NCBI GenBank assembly: GCA_034190875.2
Contig: CM067348.1
Span: 44,558,012 to 44,622,011, forward strand
Source: Urechis unicinctus
Lineage: Eukaryota; Annelida; Polychaeta; Xenopneusta; Urechidae
Reading direction: 5' to 3'
DNA: 64,000 nt
Shown here: positions 39,307 to 50,004 of the stretch, one piece after another
Numbering within the stretch: position 1 is the stretch's first letter
How the letters are laid out: every line of letters starts with the position of its first letter
Notes under the pieces: model-generated
What the model saw: only the letters and a program-made list of their open reading frames with translations
What the model was told of the DNA's origin: nothing
Database searches by the model: none
Made by a program: the position numbers and the translations under genes

Positions 39307-42300
39307 TGTCATTAGAAGCAGAATCGTGTTGAATGATATCAAATTCACTATTTATTTTAGTTTTTATTCATTAATCTTTATTTGTGTTAGCTTTGTGGGA
39401 TAGTGATGTCAATGACTATGAGTTGTCATGTGTCATGGACGAGTATGCGTTGAACGAAGCGCATCGAGCTCTTGACGAATTAGCTGGCTTTCCCGGTGAA
39501 ATAGGTATGGATACGATTCATGGATTATTAATTGCGTCTGAACGTGAGCTCAACAAGATATATAAAACAACTATCTACCAACATATTACGATGGAATTTC
39601 GGCCTAGCACTATTAATTTCTGTTTGACAGTTGAAGCTAACCAAGCAAACGTGGTAATCGACGACGGTCAGCAAGGCGCCGGGGTAATGGAGAATGAAGA
39701 TGAACCTGGTATGATCTTTACATATTGTTGCTTGTGATAAATTAGAATCAATGCGGTGATTTGTTTAACTATCTCACTCTCTCTCGCTCTCTTACTTTTC
39801 TTTCAGATGCTCTGGCAACCGGAATCGCAGCGCTCGAACTTAGGCACGGCAATGCCATCCGGACTTACGTCCGTATACGACCATTGCAGGATGTCTTTAA
39901 TTTCGATTTGCGCATTCCGATGCCCATACTGAGAGAGGTCATCTTCGATCAGCAACAAGTGGCCATCAAAATAAATGCCAGCTACGGCTTTATCTTGAGG
40001 AATAATGAGAGTGGTGAACTCCGCTACTTTCATTCTTCAATGAATAATGCCCGGCTACTTCCGGCACCGGTCACCGTGAGAAATGCTGATGATTTCGAAG
40101 CTTTCGAGAGGAGGCTCGAACAGGGGGATATTCTGACATGGGCCCGCGATCAGCGCCCCAATTCCAAGTGGATGGTTATCAAAGTAACAAACCTGACAGT
40201 CTATGTCAGCAAGTTACTAGACCACCCTATTGGTTTTGCCCCTACCAAACTACCTCCTCATATCCGGAACAACAAGGCTATCCTAGGGCTGGTCATGGAT
40301 ATGAATTCGGGGAGACCATACACGGACAGGCTATGTCTGTTTCGTTGTCTGGCCTTGCAGCGTGGGGCCCCGCTTCGAGGATTAGCGAAGTTGACGAAAC
40401 GGCTTTTTCGAGAGACCTATCCCACGGGGGACATTGAAACGTTCCCCGGTGTTCCATGGGCCGATATCGAAAAAGTGGAGGAGCGTTTCAAAGTTAACAT
40501 TTTCGTGTACCAATGCACTGAAGAGCAGGTAAGCTGAAATATAAATAATTTAAGTGAAGCTTTACTCAATGAAAGTGTAATTCATAACTGAATATTTTAC
40601 ATGATTGTTTGTTGACAGGTTGCCACACTTGTTAGGCGGTCCCCTACTAACTATGCTGAAGAAATGTACCTCAATTTACACGAGGCGCATTTCAGTTATA
40701 TTGTGAACCGGGATCGCTATTGCAAGTCTTACGCTTGCACCACATGTGGCAAACTGTGGAAACATGTGGGAATGCTGCATCGGCACCAAACCACATGTAT
40801 TGCTGAGACAGTGTATCGATATCCAGGTGGGGTCTACCATCCACCACCCACCATTTTCGATGAACTTCGTGACGGTGGGTTTGAAGTGGATGAATCCGCC
40901 TATCCCTATCGAGCCACTTATGACTTTGAATGTTATTTTGACAGGTCAGACATACCCACCAACTCGGACAAGGTGATATGGGAGGCTCGTCGTCATGTCC
41001 CCTTATCAGTCTCCGTATGTAGTAATGTACCCGGTTTCCAGGAACCGGTTTGCTTTGTTACCGAGGGTGATACGGATGAGTTGGTGTTGCGTATGATGAC
41101 CCACTTGAAGCAAGTAGCCGACGCTGCTTATATCATCCTACAGGAGAAGCACACCTCCTTACTCCAATGTATGGATGAACAACTACAAGAACAGCTGGTT
41201 ACCGATCCGGTAACCAAGGGGAAGCATCCACTGGAGCAACTCATAGAAAAGTTTCAGAGCTATTTGATGGAATTACCCGTTATTGGTTTTAATTCCGGAA
41301 AATACGACCTGAACGCCATCAAGGTAGCTATCATGCGGTTCTTCACACAATACGAACCAATTAATTTTGTGTCGTAAAAAAAAATAATAATTTTCTTTGC
41401 CTAAAGTCCGACAATTTTAAATTTTTGGATATCTGCAACTATTTGGCACCTGGTTGCAATTACGACAAATATTTAAAAGCGTACCATTGTAGTGTAAACA
41501 AAGCATGTTTTCCTTATGAATGGGTCACGTTGGATCGGTTGAACCACAGAGAGCTACCTTCTCACGCTGACTTTTATAGTTCGCTTCGTAATGAAAACAT
41601 TAGCGAAGCGGACTATATAGAATGTCAGCGTGCATGGGAGTCTGAAGGGATGACCTGCTTCAAGGACTATTTGAAGTATTACAATAATATTGATGTAGTC
41701 CCATTTCTAGAGGCCTTGGAAAAGCAAAGTCGATTTTACGAGGAGCGTAATATCGACATGTTTAAACAGGGTATTAGTGTTCCAGGTCTGACATTGAACT
41801 ACATGTTCCAGGATCTTGATTGCTTCTTCTCATTAGTCGATGGTAAAAATGAGGATCTCTATTGGCTCATCAAAAATAACATTGTAGGTGGGCCATCCAT
41901 CGTTTTCCATCGATACCATGAAAAGAATGTGACTCGGATCCGACAAGTTCAATATCAGGACCAGGCCAAACTATGCCGTGGTATAGTCGGCTATGATGCT
42001 AACGCCTTGTATCTTTACGCCTTGGCTCAAGAAATGCCCAGCGGTCACCCAGTCAGAAGAGTTGCTCCAGATTTTGCACCTATCACAACAGATCGCCGCC
42101 ATGTAGCATTGGAGTGGTTGGATTTTGTGGCTCACACTGACCGCATTCACATCCGTCACCAACGCAATCATTTTGAGAAGCGCGTTTTTTGGTGCGCGAC
42201 GGTTGCCTGTAGACGGTTGGTGTGTCCAAAACCAAACCATTTACCAATTTCACGGTTGTTACTGGCATGGGCATCCCTGCACTGGCAAGACACACAATGT

Positions 42301-42989
42301 CACCCGAGATAAAGCTATGGCAGACTTGTTGATGGAGACCCGTCAAAACACGGCTTACTTGAGAAAATTGGGTTATACTGTGGTGGAGCAGTGGGAGTGT
42401 GAATGGCGAAACCAAAAGCGACAAAGTCCCTTGGTGAAAGCCTTCATTAACACCTTACCAACCCCACCTCTACCTGCAATGACCCAAGAGGAAATTCTCA
42501 GCCGTGTCAGAGATGGGTCTTTCTTTGGGATGGTGGAAGTGGATCTTCATGTCCCAGATCATTTGAAAGACCACTTCCAAGAAATGACACCCATTTTTTT
42601 CAAAAATATCAACATCTGCCGTGAGGATATCGGACCTGTCATGGGCGCGTATGCAGAACAACATAAAATAATGACGGTAAAACCCTTTCCGTTGCGAATG
42701 ATGTATTTATTATTTTTTTATTCAAAGAAAGTGCTATAATATCTTAAACTGTACTTTCTCATATCTGGTGATTTTACGTCTTGATGTGTCACAGCAACCA
42801 TGGAGGTCTTTAATCGGTAGTTACCGAGGCGAAAAGCTATTACTGGCCACTCCGCTATTAAAATGGTATCTAAACCATGGTTTGGTAGTCACACGAATCT
42901 ACCAAACTGTGGAGTATGAACCAAAGGCCTGCTTTCGTCAATTTGCCGACCGTGTGTCAAATGCTAGGTAAGATTTATTTATTTAATCA

Positions 42990-43270
42990 TTTATTTATTT
43001 ATTTATTTTTAATTTTAATTTATTTATTAATTATTTCATGAACATTTATCGGAGTATTATTTTTTTTTTTTATTTATATTTTTTATTTTATTTTTTTTTT
43101 TTTTTTTTTTGTAATCTTAATTTATTAATAATTTCATGAACATATATCTGATTATTTTTTATTTATATATTCATAATTTTTTTTTTTTTTTTTTTTTTAT
43201 ATTATCATTAGCTTATAGCGAATTATTATTATTTTTATTTATTTATTACCTATCAAAACCTTTTATTATT
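42990..43270 (+). repeat. T-rich low-complexity polymerase intron 6
   Basis: The last intron is an unusually T-rich tract of TTTA and TTTATT repeats and long T runs. It contains two similar pieces, 'taatttcatgaacatttatc' (about 43021-43042) and 'aataatttcatgaacatata' (about 43127-43146). Confidence 0.7.
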
Positions 43271-44173
43271 TTTCTTCATTGTGTGTCTTTGTAGGCGTAC
43301 CGGGGATGCCGATCCCAACCAAGCTATAGTAGCAGATACCATGAAACTTCTTGGTAATTCGGGTTATGGACGCACGGTTACAAACCAAACCAAACATCGA
43401 AAAGTAAAGTATGTGGATGAGCGTGGTGCAGCCAAACTTATTAACGAAAAAAACGTTTCGCACCTTAAACGAACTAGATGAATCCACATACGAGGTCGAA
43501 ATGGCCAAAGCTTCAATATCGTTAAACTTACCGCATCAAATTGGTTTCTTCGTGTACCAATATGCAAAGTTGAGGATGTTGGAGTTTTACTTTGAATTTG
43601 TTGCTAAATATGTGGATAGGTGTGATTTCGAGTATTGTGAAATGGATACCGACTCTGCCTATTTTGCCGTTTCCGGTCGATGTTTGGAAGAGGTGGTCAA
43701 ACCTGACTTGCGAGAGGCCTTTTACCGTGAATGGGATCAATGGATGCCAGCGGTCACTTGTCAGGCTCACCATGAGGAATGGGTGAATGCCAAGTGTAGT
43801 GGTCAAGTTTGGGTAGATCAACCGTGCTGTCTCGAGCGTCAAAAATTTGACAAACGAACACCCGGTTTATTCAAAGAAGAATGGTGTGGTGATGGGATTG
43901 TCAGTTTGTGTAGCAAAACATACTATTGTTTTGGTCACACTGACAAAACATCTTGCAAGGGGTTGAACAAAAACCAGAATACCCTCAACAAAGACAAGTA
44001 CTTAAAAGTGTTGAGAGAGCAACAATCAATCAGGGTCAGGTGTTAATCGGGGGTTCCGATGCATGGACAACCAGATGTTCACCTACGCCCAGTCGCGAGC
44101 TTCTCTCTCATACTTTTATCCCAAACGGAAAGTCTTGACTGATGGGGTATCAACGCGCCCCTTGCTGATTTAA

Positions 44174-44349
44174 TTATTTACGATGTTTGTTGTAGTGATA
44201 AGTTTATTGTTGTCTCAGTTTGAGTGATGTACTTTTAGAAAATGTAAAAACAAAATTCTTTGTTTCCTGATTCATGTTGAAAATGTATTTTACAATCGTG
44301 CCAATAAAATGATTGTGTAAACAAGGCCACTACAACAAGAACAATTCGT
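44174..44349. terminator. Convergent 3' gap between polymerase and protease
   Basis: 176 bp between the polymerase stop and the protease stop, the only place where the two transcription directions meet. It carries AATAAA for the plus strand at 44303. On the minus strand, AATAAAA (complement of 44357-44363) overlaps the last codons of the protease gene. Confidence 0.55.
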
Positions 44350-44796
44350 TTAGTATATTTTATTAATCAAATCGAATACTATGGTATCATTAGCAACCAA
44401 TTCCTGCTTAAATATACCCAAGAGTTGTTTCATGGAAACACCTCGACTCCTTAAAAGCAAGTAATACATACAATACAAACCACAGGCACTAGAGTTTAAA
44501 GCTTGCACAGTCTGTTGATTAAAGGTCCATGATACACAATGACGCGTGAGAAATCTATGAAACGTAGGCTGGAGAGGTGGTAAACCGAACGAATCAAAAT
44601 ATTCTCCACGACCTTCATGATCGATATAAATAGCCACCCAGTGTTCCCCAGGTTGACTACGGGGTTGGGTGTTACAAATCAGACCACTAGGCTGGACTAG
44701 GTTTCGAGGCAATGTATCCAAGGCAAAGACACCTCGAACCATTTGACGAGTATGGGGATCTTGTGCAATCAGGGTCCGCAGTTGATCCGAATCCAT
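44350..44796 (-). CDS. Adenain-type cysteine protease (capsid maturation)
   Basis: Cuts virion precursor proteins during maturation in polintovirus-like and adenovirus particles. At 148 aa it is full length for the Polinton family and intact. Catalytic residues by pattern: His52 in GEHWVAIYID, Glu65/Asp68 in GEYFDSFG, Gln98 in NQQTVQ and Cys105 in SSACGLYCMYY. Gln and Cys are seven apart, as in adenovirus adenain. It is the last gene of the leftward block, two bases after the major capsid stop, so co-expression with the capsid genes is likely. Confidence 0.95.
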   Translation of the reverse strand: MDSDQLRTLIAQDPHTRQMVRGVFALDTLPRNLVQPSGLICNTQPRSQPGEHWVAIYIDHEGRGEYFDSFGLPPLQPTFHRFLTRHCVSWTFNQQTVQALNSSACGLYCMYYLLLRSRGVSMKQLLGIFKQELVANDTIVFDLINKIY

Positions 44797-44798
44797 GC

Positions 44799-46114
44799 TT
44801 AGGCCGCGTAATCAAATAAAACATTACGAGTTCGATCCACTTGAATCACGTTTTCAAATTCGGCATATACAATTACATTGACGGTATTAGGTAGAGCTTC
44901 AGCAAAACGCATTTCCAAGCGGATGTTTCCTTGTTTGATCAAGTTAAAGTGACTACCTCCTTCAGCTAAATCAGGTGTTAGATCAAATGCAAATAAACTA
45001 TAACCCTTTGGATATTCATGCAACGCAATGTGATTACCCTCGTCTTGATTGGCTTGCCCTGTGCTAATGAATAGATTGGCGTAACTTCGTGTGTATATAT
45101 GGTTTGCAAAATGGGGTTGTAAGGGTTTGGCAGGGATCTGTTGTCCATCCATATATAATGACAAAAAGTTCATGTTGTAATGCTTGAAATGGAATGGGTT
45201 CTTTTGATAGTGACCATTGAAAGCCTCGTTATCTACACACCCCAAAACCAGACGCTTAGGAAGTTGACCCAGAAATAGATTTTCTTGGTTGGCTGTCATA
45301 TTACCCTGAGGTATAGAAAACACTTTGGTTTCCACACGTCGAATAGGGTATTTGACTGGGTTACGTTCCAAGGCTTTGATATGAGCCAACTGCACTGTTG
45401 GATTCAATTTGATTTTGCGTATCAATAGAACCGCAGAGGTCAACACCGTCTTTGGACGAAAGTCGTTCGCAGTCGTTGCCATAAGACTAAAGGGATCGCT
45501 GCTTTTCACCAGGCGCACTTTCATATCCACCCCATTCAGCAAATACCGCTCTTGGCAAAACATGTCCAGATGAAGTCGCCCCATCATATCCACCACCCCA
45601 CTTCCGGCCGCTCGCCTTTGTCGGGTCCCCCACCCTTGATTATCAGCCGTACGGGTGTCCATGTGACCGGCTGTGTCTTTGTGCCATAAAGCTGCCGTCA
45701 ACTGTGACTCTTTAGCTGCCGGACCGTAACTCAACAAAGTTTCCATGTAGGCCCGATACGGATAAGTGTTGGAGGAGGTAGACACTAGCTTTTCGTTGAG
45801 AGTTACATCCACTTGACCAAATAATGAATGTAAATATAGATTAACAGGAGCCACCGGGGCATCCGCCTCTAAATTATCACCATTGGCTTGTACCACCTTG
45901 GTCTGGAGGTGTAAATAGGAATTGGCCAGGTCGAGATATCATCATCACCCGAACCACTGACGCTAAACTCAACAGGACCCGCACCTAGTGCCGAAACCGG
46001 GTGATGTTCCACCCAATGACCATGTGCAATACTACTACTCTGAGTCGGTGGAATACTAAAGAGATCCAATTCACTTTTGGTACAGGGGCACGATTGTGGG
46101 TGGACGAGAGCCAT
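44799..46114 (-). pseudogene. Major capsid protein (double jelly-roll), one frameshift
   Basis: Forms the hexon-like shell; the homologue is annotated in many invertebrates as 'F54H12.2-like'. The N-terminal frame starts at ATG 46114 (MALVHPQSCPCTKSELDLF, later WVEHHPVSAL, EFSVSGSGDD) and the remaining ~365 codons continue in another frame (VNLYLHSLFGQVDVTLNEK, YPYRAYMETLLSYGPAAKES, LFAFDLTPDL). The change of frame lies in a GAT repeat near 45936-45950. No stop by substitution was seen. The 365-codon ORF alone should not be taken as the full protein. Spacing is two bases on both sides, typical of the compact late block. Confidence 0.93.
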
Positions 46115-46116
46115 CG

Positions 46117-46551
46117 TTATCCGAATATATCACCTTTCTGCTGTCGTAGCCTTCCACGCTTGGACGGTCTGCCGCGTTTCTTATTCGATGGTCTACCACG
46201 TTTGGGTCTGGTGTGACTGCCTCGCGCATGTCGTTTTATAGCTGGAGCCAAATCATCAACAAATTCACTTCCGGTTTGTATCATTCGTCGTTTAGCGGCC
46301 GTTTTCAAAGGTCGACCCTTCAATACATCTCCGACCACTCTGGCTCCTGTTTTCATGATACTTTTCTTGACGATGGGTACAGCTTTCCTGGCCAATGAGG
46401 GTAGTGTTTGTTTCACTAAAGGCATCACCATACGTGCCAAACCACTAAAGAGGCTACCCAAACCATGACCACGTTGTCGCCTACTCCCCATGAATACGGG
46501 GAAACCATTTCCTGCTTGGTGTGTATAATAAGCTATATATGGATCGGCCAT
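46117..46551 (-). CDS. Basic amphipathic virion protein (adenovirus pVI/pX-like in character)
   Basis: 144 aa, intact. The N-terminus is MADPYIAYYTHQAGNGFPVF. The middle is a repeated helix pattern (GLGSLFSGLARMVMPLVKQ, then LARKAVPIVKKSIMKTG). The tail is Arg/Lys/Pro-rich with AT-hook-like RGRP steps (KRGRPSNKKRGRPSKRGR), pointing to DNA binding. Its place between penton and major capsid genes and its composition fit the minor core or membrane-active proteins of adintoviruses and adenoviruses. That function is inference, as homology is weak for such proteins. Confidence 0.75.
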   Translation of the reverse strand: MADPYIAYYTHQAGNGFPVFMGSRRQRGHGLGSLFSGLARMVMPLVKQTLPSLARKAVPIVKKSIMKTGARVVGDVLKGRPLKTAAKRRMIQTGSEFVDDLAPAIKRHARGSHTRPKRGRPSNKKRGRPSKRGRLRQQKGDIFG

Positions 46552-46552
46552 A

Positions 46553-47383
46553 TCAAAACAAAGTTTTTCTCTCTTTCCTAAAATGTAACGTCAGTGTCAC
46601 TTTACCACGTTCAAATGGTATGGGATGGCCAGTATCATCTCTTATATCGATTTCCACAGTGGAAAATGATTTGGTCATTACAGGAGAATAAAATATATGT
46701 TCATAGGTCTGGGTCACCATAAGACCTTTGAAGTCATCTTTAAGGGGTATGATACGTAACAGAGGGGCCATCGTGTCGCCTACCACTTGAGGTTGTACTG
46801 CACTGCAGTAGACATATAAACCATACAGACCACTGTTCAGATCGACAATATGCTCGCCTACTTGTTCCAAGGCCGTTTGGGTAGTATGGTCAAAACCCAA
46901 GATCTGACTCAATTTCTCAGTCAATACCACTATCACATCATCAGTCAATTGAATAACAGCTTTCTGTATTTGGTGATTGTAACCAAATTGGACTCTAGAT
47001 TCCCCTAAAACCGTCATTCGGCGATTCAGGGTATCACCAAGGCTTGTGGACTATTATAATACCCCTTCTTGATATCAGTGTAAGTAGGATGTGCCATTTC
47101 ACCCCTGTCAGCAAATTGACACATTTCTTCATAATCAGACAAACAAGTAATAACCCCCAAGTCATTAATGTATTCCAGAAATTTTTTATTCACAATAGTC
47201 AACCCCACATCGGCACCAATGTTATACCAGCTACGGGGGGGGGTACTGTATCTCAGCCAAACCCACTTCCCATTCGCCAACCAAATCGATGGTCTTGGGT
47301 AACTGAGTGATATATTTTGTCAGCGTGTTCTCTGGGTGATAGCTCAAGGAGCTATTGCTCGGCAATGTCAAGTTGAATGTCAT
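46553..47383 (-). pseudogene. Penton-type minor capsid protein (single jelly-roll), two frameshifts
   Basis: Forms capsid vertices. The start ATG at 47383 overlaps the stop of the upstream small ORF (ATGA). It begins M-T-F-N-L-T-L-P-S-N and soon reads WEVGLAEIQYP. Frame changes at a run of nine G on the plus strand (47235-47243). The middle part (SWYNIGADVGLTIVNKKF) continues to about 47032, where a second change leads into the last 154 codons (RVQFGYNHQIQK, GDTMAPLLRIIPL, EIDIRDDTGHPIPFERGKV). The two changes are opposite in sign, giving about 276 aa overall. No nonsense substitution was seen. The IDIRD-G-IPFE-GK block is the most characteristic family signature. Confidence 0.88.
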
Positions 47384-47586
47384 ACTACCGACGTCACTTT
47401 ATGCTTGAGGGTTGGGTTAGGTAGCATGTATCCTAAACTACTGCTGAGTAAGGCCGTCCATAAATTACTGTCCCCTTTTTCCGCCGATAAATTGTAAATG
47501 CTGACGACTATGACCGTATACAGGATGATGATTTGTGCAAAGACACGATTTCTGCTTTGGGTATGGATTGACCAAAGACTGTCCAC
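47380..47586 (-). CDS. Small membrane protein ORF
   Basis: About 60 aa with one strong membrane segment (FAQIIILYTVIVVSIYNLSA) and a second hydrophobic stretch ending LSSSLGYMLPNP. The stop overlaps the penton ATG and its first half overlaps the integrase tail in another frame. No ATG lies in frame before the membrane segment: the open frame begins at a GTG, and an ATG at 47621 is in the integrase frame. Either a downstream frame joins through an indel near 47540-47590, or expression relies on splicing or a non-ATG start. Similar short hydrophobic ORFs occur in other Polintons; the role is unknown. Confidence 0.6.
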   Translation of the reverse strand: MDSLWSIHTQSRNRVFAQIIILYTVIVVSIYNLSAEKGDSNLWTALLSSSLGYMLPNPTLKHKVTSVV

Positions 47587-48704
47587 ACCCGATCGCTCTG
47601 ATTGTCACGCTGGCTTTCCATGGTATGATGGTGAATCGACGGCAACATCAGTTTTTTATAGACTTCCAGTCGATCGACCCAACTGTTGAAACTGCTTGGA
47701 TACCCCCACCACTTGACAAAGTATTGCTTGCCGTCTTTACGCCTTCTTTCTTTCAACACCTTCTCCACACGATACACGGTTTTATCACCTACTCGTTGAA
47801 TTTCCGCTTCGTAAAACGTACCCGCCAATACAGTTTGTGTATCGTCCATGAGAGTATAGACATTGGGTATACCAGAGTGAACCTTATGTATGGTAAACAA
47901 TTCTTCACTCCAATTGGGCAAATACCCCTTTTTAAACTTGCCCCGTTCCTTACTGATGCGGACTCTTTCCCCCATGCTGAATTTAGGTGATTTAGTATCT
48001 TTAGACTCGCCGTAAAGCGTTAACCAAGTCTCTTCTTCATTGGTAAGTTTGACCGACTCAGGGGTGCGTTTAATACTTCGATGGTAGCTCCGATTGTATC
48101 CTCGGACTAATTGCTGTAGCACCGATAGATAATCCAATGTGTTGTGTTTGGTTAAATAACGCCACATTTTGCTTTTCAACGTACGATTAAAGCGTTCTGC
48201 TATACTTGCTTTGGTTTCCGCATTGTGTGTTGTGAAAAAATGAATGTGGTTGGCTTTCAACCACGTCTGAAATTTGCGATTGACAAATTCTGTGCCTTTG
48301 TCCGTCTGCAAGCGTTGTGGTTTTCGGCCTTGTTTCAATATCAGGTCAAAGGCTGTCACTAGGCTAACACCTGTCTTAGTCTTCAAGGGTACTACCCAGG
48401 CATATTTGAAAAACACATCGATGCAAGTCAACAGAAAGGTATGACCTCGGTTGTGTTTGGCCAAGCGTGACACATCGACTAGATCAGCTTGCCATTGATG
48501 GTCCATACCACCTACCACCACTCGACGTCTAAGAAATTTTTGTCGTATAGGTTTATGTAGTGTGTACGCATCTTGTTGAGATAACCACGATGTCACTGAG
48601 GATGGTTTCAACTTGGCAGCTTTTGACAAGGTACGTACACCCCCGAATGCACTGGGTAATTGTGGGTCGTAATACAACTTGTCTAGTTTTCCAACCTCGT
48701 CCAT
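47508..48704 (-). CDS. Retroviral-type integrase with chromodomain
   Basis: Inserts the element into host DNA. 398 aa, intact. Order: N-terminal region with GGVRTLSKAA and AYTLHKP, rve catalytic core with Asp74 (WQADLVDV), Asp135 (LQTDKGTEF) and Glu170 (KASIAERFNR), and a C-terminal chromodomain at about 309-346 (VYRVEKVL, QYFVKWWGYP, NSWVDRL) that may guide insertion to marked chromatin. The last ~45 residues after the chromodomain look unlike a domain and overlap the small membrane ORF. The start ATG overlaps the preceding gene by 22 bases. Confidence 0.96.
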   Translation of the reverse strand: MDEVGKLDKLYYDPQLPSAFGGVRTLSKAAKLKPSSVTSWLSQQDAYTLHKPIRQKFLRRRVVVGGMDHQWQADLVDVSRLAKHNRGHTFLLTCIDVFFKYAWVVPLKTKTGVSLVTAFDLILKQGRKPQRLQTDKGTEFVNRKFQTWLKANHIHFFTTHNAETKASIAERFNRTLKSKMWRYLTKHNTLDYLSVLQQLVRGYNRSYHRSIKRTPESVKLTNEEETWLTLYGESKDTKSPKFSMGERVRISKERGKFKKGYLPNWSEELFTIHKVHSGIPNVYTLMDDTQTVLAGTFYEAEIQRVGDKTVYRVEKVLKERRRKDGKQYFVKWWGYPSSFNSWVDRLEVYKKLMLPSIHHHTMESQRDNQSDRVWTVFGQSIPKAEIVSLHKSSSCIRS

Positions 48705-49455
48705 GAGTTAGCTGCTACACCTCTGGCTGGTATTTTTCCTCTGGCCACCAAACGTCCAGGTCGAGTTCTTTTATGATCAATCAATCGCTGCACTCGATCT
48801 TCCCCATGTTGGATCCACGACCATCGATCTGGATGACCCACCCAATCTTGTGGTACGTTGGTGTCACGCAAGGCTCTACCAAATTCTCGCCAACCATGGG
48901 GAGTGAAATTTTTACGACGCCGTAACACATCATTGACTAAATCAGTCATGTTGCTACCATTTACCACCTGCCCTTTAATGACTAATTCTCCGCTGTCATT
49001 CCATCCCATTTCAGGGTTTCGTTGGATTCGGTCCATTAACAAGCGTCCTTTAGCCTGGAACTTCCCTGGAATGCTTTTGATAACCTCCACCATCACAGGA
49101 TCGTTCATCATCTCAGACATCTGCTTAACCACCCCGGGTGGGTCTGCAGCCTCGACTGTTGTTGTGTCATCAGATCTGGATGTGGTGGTGGTGGTGGTGG
49201 TGGTGGTGGTGGTGGTGGTGGTGGTGGTGGTGGTGGTGGTGGTGGTTGTGGAGATTTATGCTGTTGGTAATAGTTGCGATGCTTTTGCAATATCTGGTTG
49301 TACATTATAACTTTATCCTCATCCGACTTATCACGCTGATTCAATACTTGACGCATCTCATCATCCAAATTCAACAAGGTCGAAGTCGTGGGCGCTTGGT
49401 CGTATTGTGAAGCACTCAATACACGAGGATCCACAAGTATCATTTTCTTTGCCAT
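48683..49455 (-). pseudogene. Conserved Polinton proline-rich protein, one frameshift
   Basis: Starts at ATG 49455 (MAKKMILVDPRVL), which shares one base with the stop of the core protein gene (TAATG). The first part has LDDEMRQVLNQRDKSDEDKV. Then comes a run of about 22 prolines encoded by a GGT/ACC trinucleotide repeat (49182-49246). The C-terminal part, in another frame, reads GKFQAKGRLL, LVNDVLRRRKNF and GWREFGRALRDTNVPQDWVGHPDRW. The frame differs across the repeat, so repeat-length change or an indel at 49135-49250 is the break. This gene type recurs next to the integrase in other Polintons; the function is unknown to me, probably virion-associated. Confidence 0.75.
49182..49246 (+). 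repeat. (GGT)n coding microsatellite
   Basis: About 21 GGT units, read on the minus strand as a proline run in the conserved proline-rich gene. It is a likely hotspot for length change and for the frame break. Confidence 0.9.
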
Positions 49456-49819
49456 TATTTCACGATACCACCTAACAACGTTCCCAATAGTGGACCGATA
49501 ATAGGTGCTAATAGCGCTGGTAAGAAACCACCTTTTTTTGTAACACACTTTTCTTTTTCGTAATGGTTGTTTTTCGAGTAGTAAGGGTGCGCAGACCTTG
49601 CTTGTGTCGGGTTAATTTACGTTTCTGAGTTGGTGTTAAGGGAACGTTCCCTTTTAAGACATTCAAGGCACATTCACAGAGACAGTTGACCAGATCTTTG
49701 TCCGCTGCTTTCAATAAAGCTTTGTTTATGGCTGGTTTTGCCTTGGCCATTACTCGCAATGTATCAGCGTGTCTTTGTAAGCGACCTGTCATCTTAACCC
49801 TTGAGAAATCAAATGACAA
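49455..49819 (-). pseudogene. Basic core protein (adenovirus pX-like), one frameshift
   Basis: Lys/Arg-rich protein likely to condense DNA in the virion. The start is either ATG 49819 or, by comparison with the usual MTGRLQRH beginning, ATG 49792. Signature blocks are DLVNCLCECALNVLKG and PLTPTQKRKLTRHK. After a T7 run (49533-49539 on the plus strand) the expected C-terminus (GGFLPALLAP, then a Gly/Leu-rich hydrophobic tail) lies in a different frame and ends at TAA 49455-49457. Without the change of frame the ORF ends early at 49508. The hydrophobic GGFLPALLAP tail is typical for this family. Confidence 0.85.
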
Positions 49820-49837
49820 GTATGAGTCGATTTGTCA

Positions 49838-50000
<163 letters not shown>

Positions 50001-50004
50001 TAAT

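Larger units (their letters stand above)
38931..44173 (+). pseudogene. Protein-primed DNA polymerase B, multi-exon, four frameshifts
   Basis: Replicates the element from protein primers; family B polymerase with 3'-5' exonuclease. GT-AG introns: 38980-39121, 39188-39390, 39709-39806, 40529-40618, 42677-42794, 42968-43294. Order of motifs: DRLCLFRCLALQRG (OTU-like cysteine box seen in Polinton polymerases), a C2HC finger (CTTCGKLW...HRHQTTC), ExoI YDFECYFD, ExoII VIGFNSGKYDLNA, ExoIII YYNNIDVVPF, motif A YDANALYLYA, FHGCYWHGHPC, motif B KLLGNSGYG, motif C CEMDTDSAYF and KTYYCFG. All catalytic motifs are present. Frame changes occur near 41370-41384 (A9), at 42185-42190 (T6), at 43447-43453 (A7) and near 44030-44041. 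No nonsense substitution was seen. The 3' end in the last frame is TAA at 44171-44173, with AATAAA at 44303. Either a damaged gene or indel errors in the assembly. Confidence 0.93.

Noticed and set aside
41375-41420. Short intron to explain the first polymerase frame break
   Set aside because: The family-like sequence continues directly across the A run in another frame; a spliced interval of about 40 bp would remove conserved residues.
41971-42424. Minus-strand ORFs of 89-113 codons within the polymerase gene
   Set aside because: Antisense shadows of the polymerase.
47535-47990. 151-codon plus-strand ORF
   Set aside because: Antisense shadow of the integrase gene.
48858-49410. Plus-strand ORFs with Val or Trp runs
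   Set aside because: Artefacts of the GGT microsatellite read on the wrong strand.
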